This document shows positions 22,730-24,578 of a DNA stretch of 24,578 nt, piece after piece. Source of the stretch: VAZQ01 sp036406655 (GTDB lineage Bacteria; Pseudomonadota; Alphaproteobacteria; Rhizobiales; Xanthobacteraceae); the NCBI GenBank assembly GCA_036406655.1, contig DASXAP010000195.1, positions 1 through 24,578 of the forward strand. Reading direction: 5' to 3'. The notes beneath the pieces were generated by a model. It saw only the letters and a program-made list of their open reading frames with translations, had not been told where the DNA came from and ran no database searches. Position 1 is the first letter of the stretch. The number at the start of each line of letters is the position of its first letter. Made by a program: the position numbers and the translations under genes.

Positions 22730-24439
22730 ATGCGCACCAAAGGAATGGCCGGTGCCGAGGCTTTCTTGCGGTTGCTGTCCGACATGGCGGTCGAGTGCAT
22801 CTTCGCTTCGCCCGGTTCCGAGTGGGCGCCGGTATGGGAATTTCTGGCAAATCCCGAGCTGAAAAGCCGGCCCGCTTACTTCTCTTCCCGGCACGAGGAG
22901 ATCGCGGTGGCAATGGCAAGCGGCTATGCCAAGTCGACGGGAAAGCTGCCCGCAGTCATGCTCCACACCACGGTGGGGGCATTGCACGCATCCATGGCGC
23001 TCAGAGGTGCGCTGCACGAAAGCATCCCAATGGTGGTGTTTGCCGGGGAATCGGTCGGCTTCGGGGAGGAGTCCGGCCCCGATCCGGGAAGCCACTGGCT
23101 CGGGCAGCTTGCGGACATCGGCGGACCCGCCCGCCTCGTCGCGCCTTGCGTGAAGTGGAGCTTCGCCGTCAATACCATCGCGGTCTTTCCCGGCACCATT
23201 CAGCGAGCCTGCCAGCTGGCAATGATGCCTCCCAAAGGCCCGGTATTCGTCTCGCTGCCGATGGAATTTCTTTTCCAGGCGCTGACGCTCGATCCGCCGG
23301 CAAGCTCGGCCATTCCATTTCCGCCGTCGGCTGATGCGCACGGGCTCGACCAGCTCGTTCAAATGCTCGTCGAGGCGCGCCGTCCTCTCATCGTGACGGA
23401 AGAGTGTGGCCGCAGCATCGCCGCTGTGGAGCGTCTGGTTGAAATTTCCGAGCTCCTCGCCGCTCCCGTCGTCGAAACCCGCACGTCGGGTTACGTGAAT
23501 TTTCCGCGCGACCATTTTCTGCATGCGGGGTTCGAACCCGGAGCGCTCCTCAAAGACGCGGATCTGGTCTTTGTAGTGGAGGCCATAGCGCCGTGGCACC
23601 CGCCTTCGGCCGGACCCAGGCCGGGAGCCCGCGTCCTCCTTGTCGGCGAAAACCCGCTCCGCCCGGAGCTCCCTTATTGGGGTTACCAGGTCGATCTGTG
23701 CCTGACAGGAAGAGTGGACACGACGCTGAACCGGATCCTGGAGGGGCTTAGAAAGCGAATGGCGCAACCGAGCTCTGCACGAGCAAGCGATACCAGGCAC
23801 TGGGCGGGCCTCCACGAGGAGCGACAGCATGCTGTGCGGCAGGAAGCGATCGCACGCAAGGACCGCAAGCCGATAGACGAGTGCTGGGTGCTCCATGAGC
23901 TGAACCAGCTTGTCTCGTCGGATGCGGTAATCGTCGAGGAGACCATCACGCATCGCGCCGCGCTCAACCGTCACCTCGACCGTCTCAAGCCGGGCCAATT
24001 CTTCTCCGGCGCGGTCGGCGGTCTTGGCACCGGTCTGGGCACAGCGCTTGGAGTGAAGTCCGCGGCTCCGCAACGACCGGTGATCGTGCTCATCGGCGAC
24101 GGCGCCTTCAACTACAACCCGGTGCTGGCGGCGCTGGGGTTTTGCCAGGAATTTCGCATGCCGGTGATGATCGTCATTCTCAACAATCACGGATATCTTT
24201 CGCAAAAGCAAGGAGTTCCACTGCACTATCCGCAGGGTTGGGGGGTGAAGACGAATACGTTCGTCGGGACTTCAATAGCGCCATGCCCGGACTATGCGGC
24301 CATCGCACGGGCATTCGACGGCTACGGCGAGACGGTCGAGGATCCGGACGAGGTACGCGCATCGCTGGAACGGGGCCTCGAGGCGCTCAGCTCCGGGAAC
24401 CCCGTGATCATCGACATGCGGCTCGAGCCGGTGAACTGA
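22730..24439 (+). CDS. Thiamine-diphosphate enzyme, acetolactate-synthase/benzoylformate-decarboxylase-like
   Basis: The 569-residue protein has the three-domain layout of the acetolactate synthase/decarboxylase family. Seen: the N-terminal Pyr domain with the cofactor-activating Glu56 in SRHEEIAVAMASGYAKSTG, a central domain (about 200-340), and the C-terminal PP domain with GDGAFNYNPVLAALGF (456 on) and the metal ligand pair NN at 485-486. No regulatory subunit gene follows, so it is unlikely to be the biosynthetic acetolactate synthase. The central FAD site of true acetolactate synthase is not evident. A 2-keto acid decarboxylase or carboligase acting on a compound taken up by the ABC importer 47 nt upstream fits. 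The substrate is unknown. GGGAGGGAG precedes ATG 22730. Confidence 0.87.
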   Translation: MRTKGMAGAEAFLRLLSDMAVECIFASPGSEWAPVWEFLANPELKSRPAYFSSRHEEIAVAMASGYAKSTGKLPAVMLHTTVGALHASMALRGALHESIPMVVFAGESVGFGEESGPDPGSHWLGQLADIGGPARLVAPCVKWSFAVNTIAVFPGTIQRACQLAMMPPKGPVFVSLPMEFLFQALTLDPPASSAIPFPPSADAHGLDQLVQMLVEARRPLIVTEECGRSIAAVERLVEISELLAAPVVETRTSGYVNFPRDHFLHAGFEPGALLKDADLVFVVEAIAPWHPPSAGPRPGARVLLVGENPLRPELPYWGYQVDLCLTGRVDTTLNRILEGLRKRMAQPSSARASDTRHWAGLHEERQHAVRQEAIARKDRKPIDECWVLHELNQLVSSDAVIVEETITHRAALNRHLDRLKPGQFFSGAVGGLGTGLGTALGVKSAAPQRPVIVLIGDGAFNYNPVLAALGFCQEFRMPVMIVILNNHGYLSQKQGVPLHYPQGWGVKTNTFVGTSIAPCPDYAAIARAFDGYGETVEDPDEVRASLERGLEALSSGNPVIIDMRLEPVN

Positions 24440-24491
24440 GCGGCGCAGCAACGGTTGCGGCACCGGCCGGTTCTGCTGCTGCCGAAAATCG

Positions 24492-24578
24492 TCACAAGAT
24501 TTCCCGCTGGTGATGGTTCGCATGCGCCAGGACGAGCCAGCCGATAGCCGCGCTCGTTGCAATGGTTCCAACGGCAGG
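24492..24578 (-). CDS. Possible 3' end of a minus-strand gene, product unknown
   Basis: Read from the window edge, 28 open codons end in TGA at 24494-24492. The residues include a hydrophobic run (TSAAIGWLVLAH) and a polar His-rich tail, compatible with a final membrane helix. The frame is short and so open by chance quite easily; no family can be named. It would converge on the thiamine-diphosphate enzyme gene with a gap of 52 nt. In that gap GCAGCA near 24443 can pair with TGCTGC near 24474. Confidence 0.3.
   Translation of the reverse strand, partial: PAVGTIATSAAIGWLVLAHANHHQREIL

Overview
The window is GC-rich DNA, densely coding on both strands. It reads as a chromosomal segment of an alphaproteobacterium of the order Hyphomicrobiales (Rhizobiales). 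The basis is gene order and protein content: an rpmH-rnpA-yidC-engB-argB block, pckA near a chvI-chvG two-component pair, and the short HPr kinase, EIIA and HPr genes followed by ahcY. The window has no tRNA, rRNA, CRISPR array, phage gene or transposase that I can see. The genus cannot be fixed from the sequence alone.

Layout. (1) 1-3528, minus strand: a TVP38/DedA-like membrane protein, a mercuric-reductase-like flavoprotein and a membrane histidine kinase cut by the window edge, read in that order. Degenerate CTGACATCTG-type repeats lie at the junction of the first two. (2) 3529-8217, plus strand: a strong sigma70-type promoter, then rpmH, rnpA, yidC, engB and argB. A 150-bp two-hairpin repeat sits between yidC and engB. 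(3) 8352-9920: an exported Gly/Met/His-rich and Tyr-rich protein with two copies of a Spy/LTXXQ-like helical domain. A second, inverted copy of the two-hairpin repeat follows, in the convergent gap before pckA. (4) 10110-13771, minus strand: hugZ-like flavoprotein, an exported esterase of the esterase-713 type, and pckA with its own promoter. (5) 13986-17977, plus strand: chvI, chvG, hprK, EIIA-Man and HPr, a regulatory cluster linking envelope/acid sensing to the regulatory PTS. (6) 17999-18652, minus strand: a UdgX-type uracil-DNA glycosylase lying between HPr and ahcY. (7) 18851-20281: ahcY with a probable palindromic operator and promoter. (8) 20336-24439: a polar amino-acid-type ABC importer (binding protein, permease, ATPase) followed closely by a thiamine-diphosphate enzyme, probably one uptake-and-catabolism unit. 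(9) The last 87 bases may hold the 3' end of a minus-strand gene.

How the parts work together. Region 2 is core translation and membrane-insertion machinery plus arginine synthesis. Regions 4 and 5 join gluconeogenesis (pckA) to ChvG/ChvI and the PTS, a known alphaproteobacterial regulatory neighbourhood, here interrupted by hugZ and an esterase. The least explained parts are the TVP38/flavoprotein/kinase set, the Spy-like duplicated protein, the UdgX insertion, the paired hairpin elements, and the ABC importer with its thiamine-diphosphate enzyme. None can be called a wholly new system from sequence alone.
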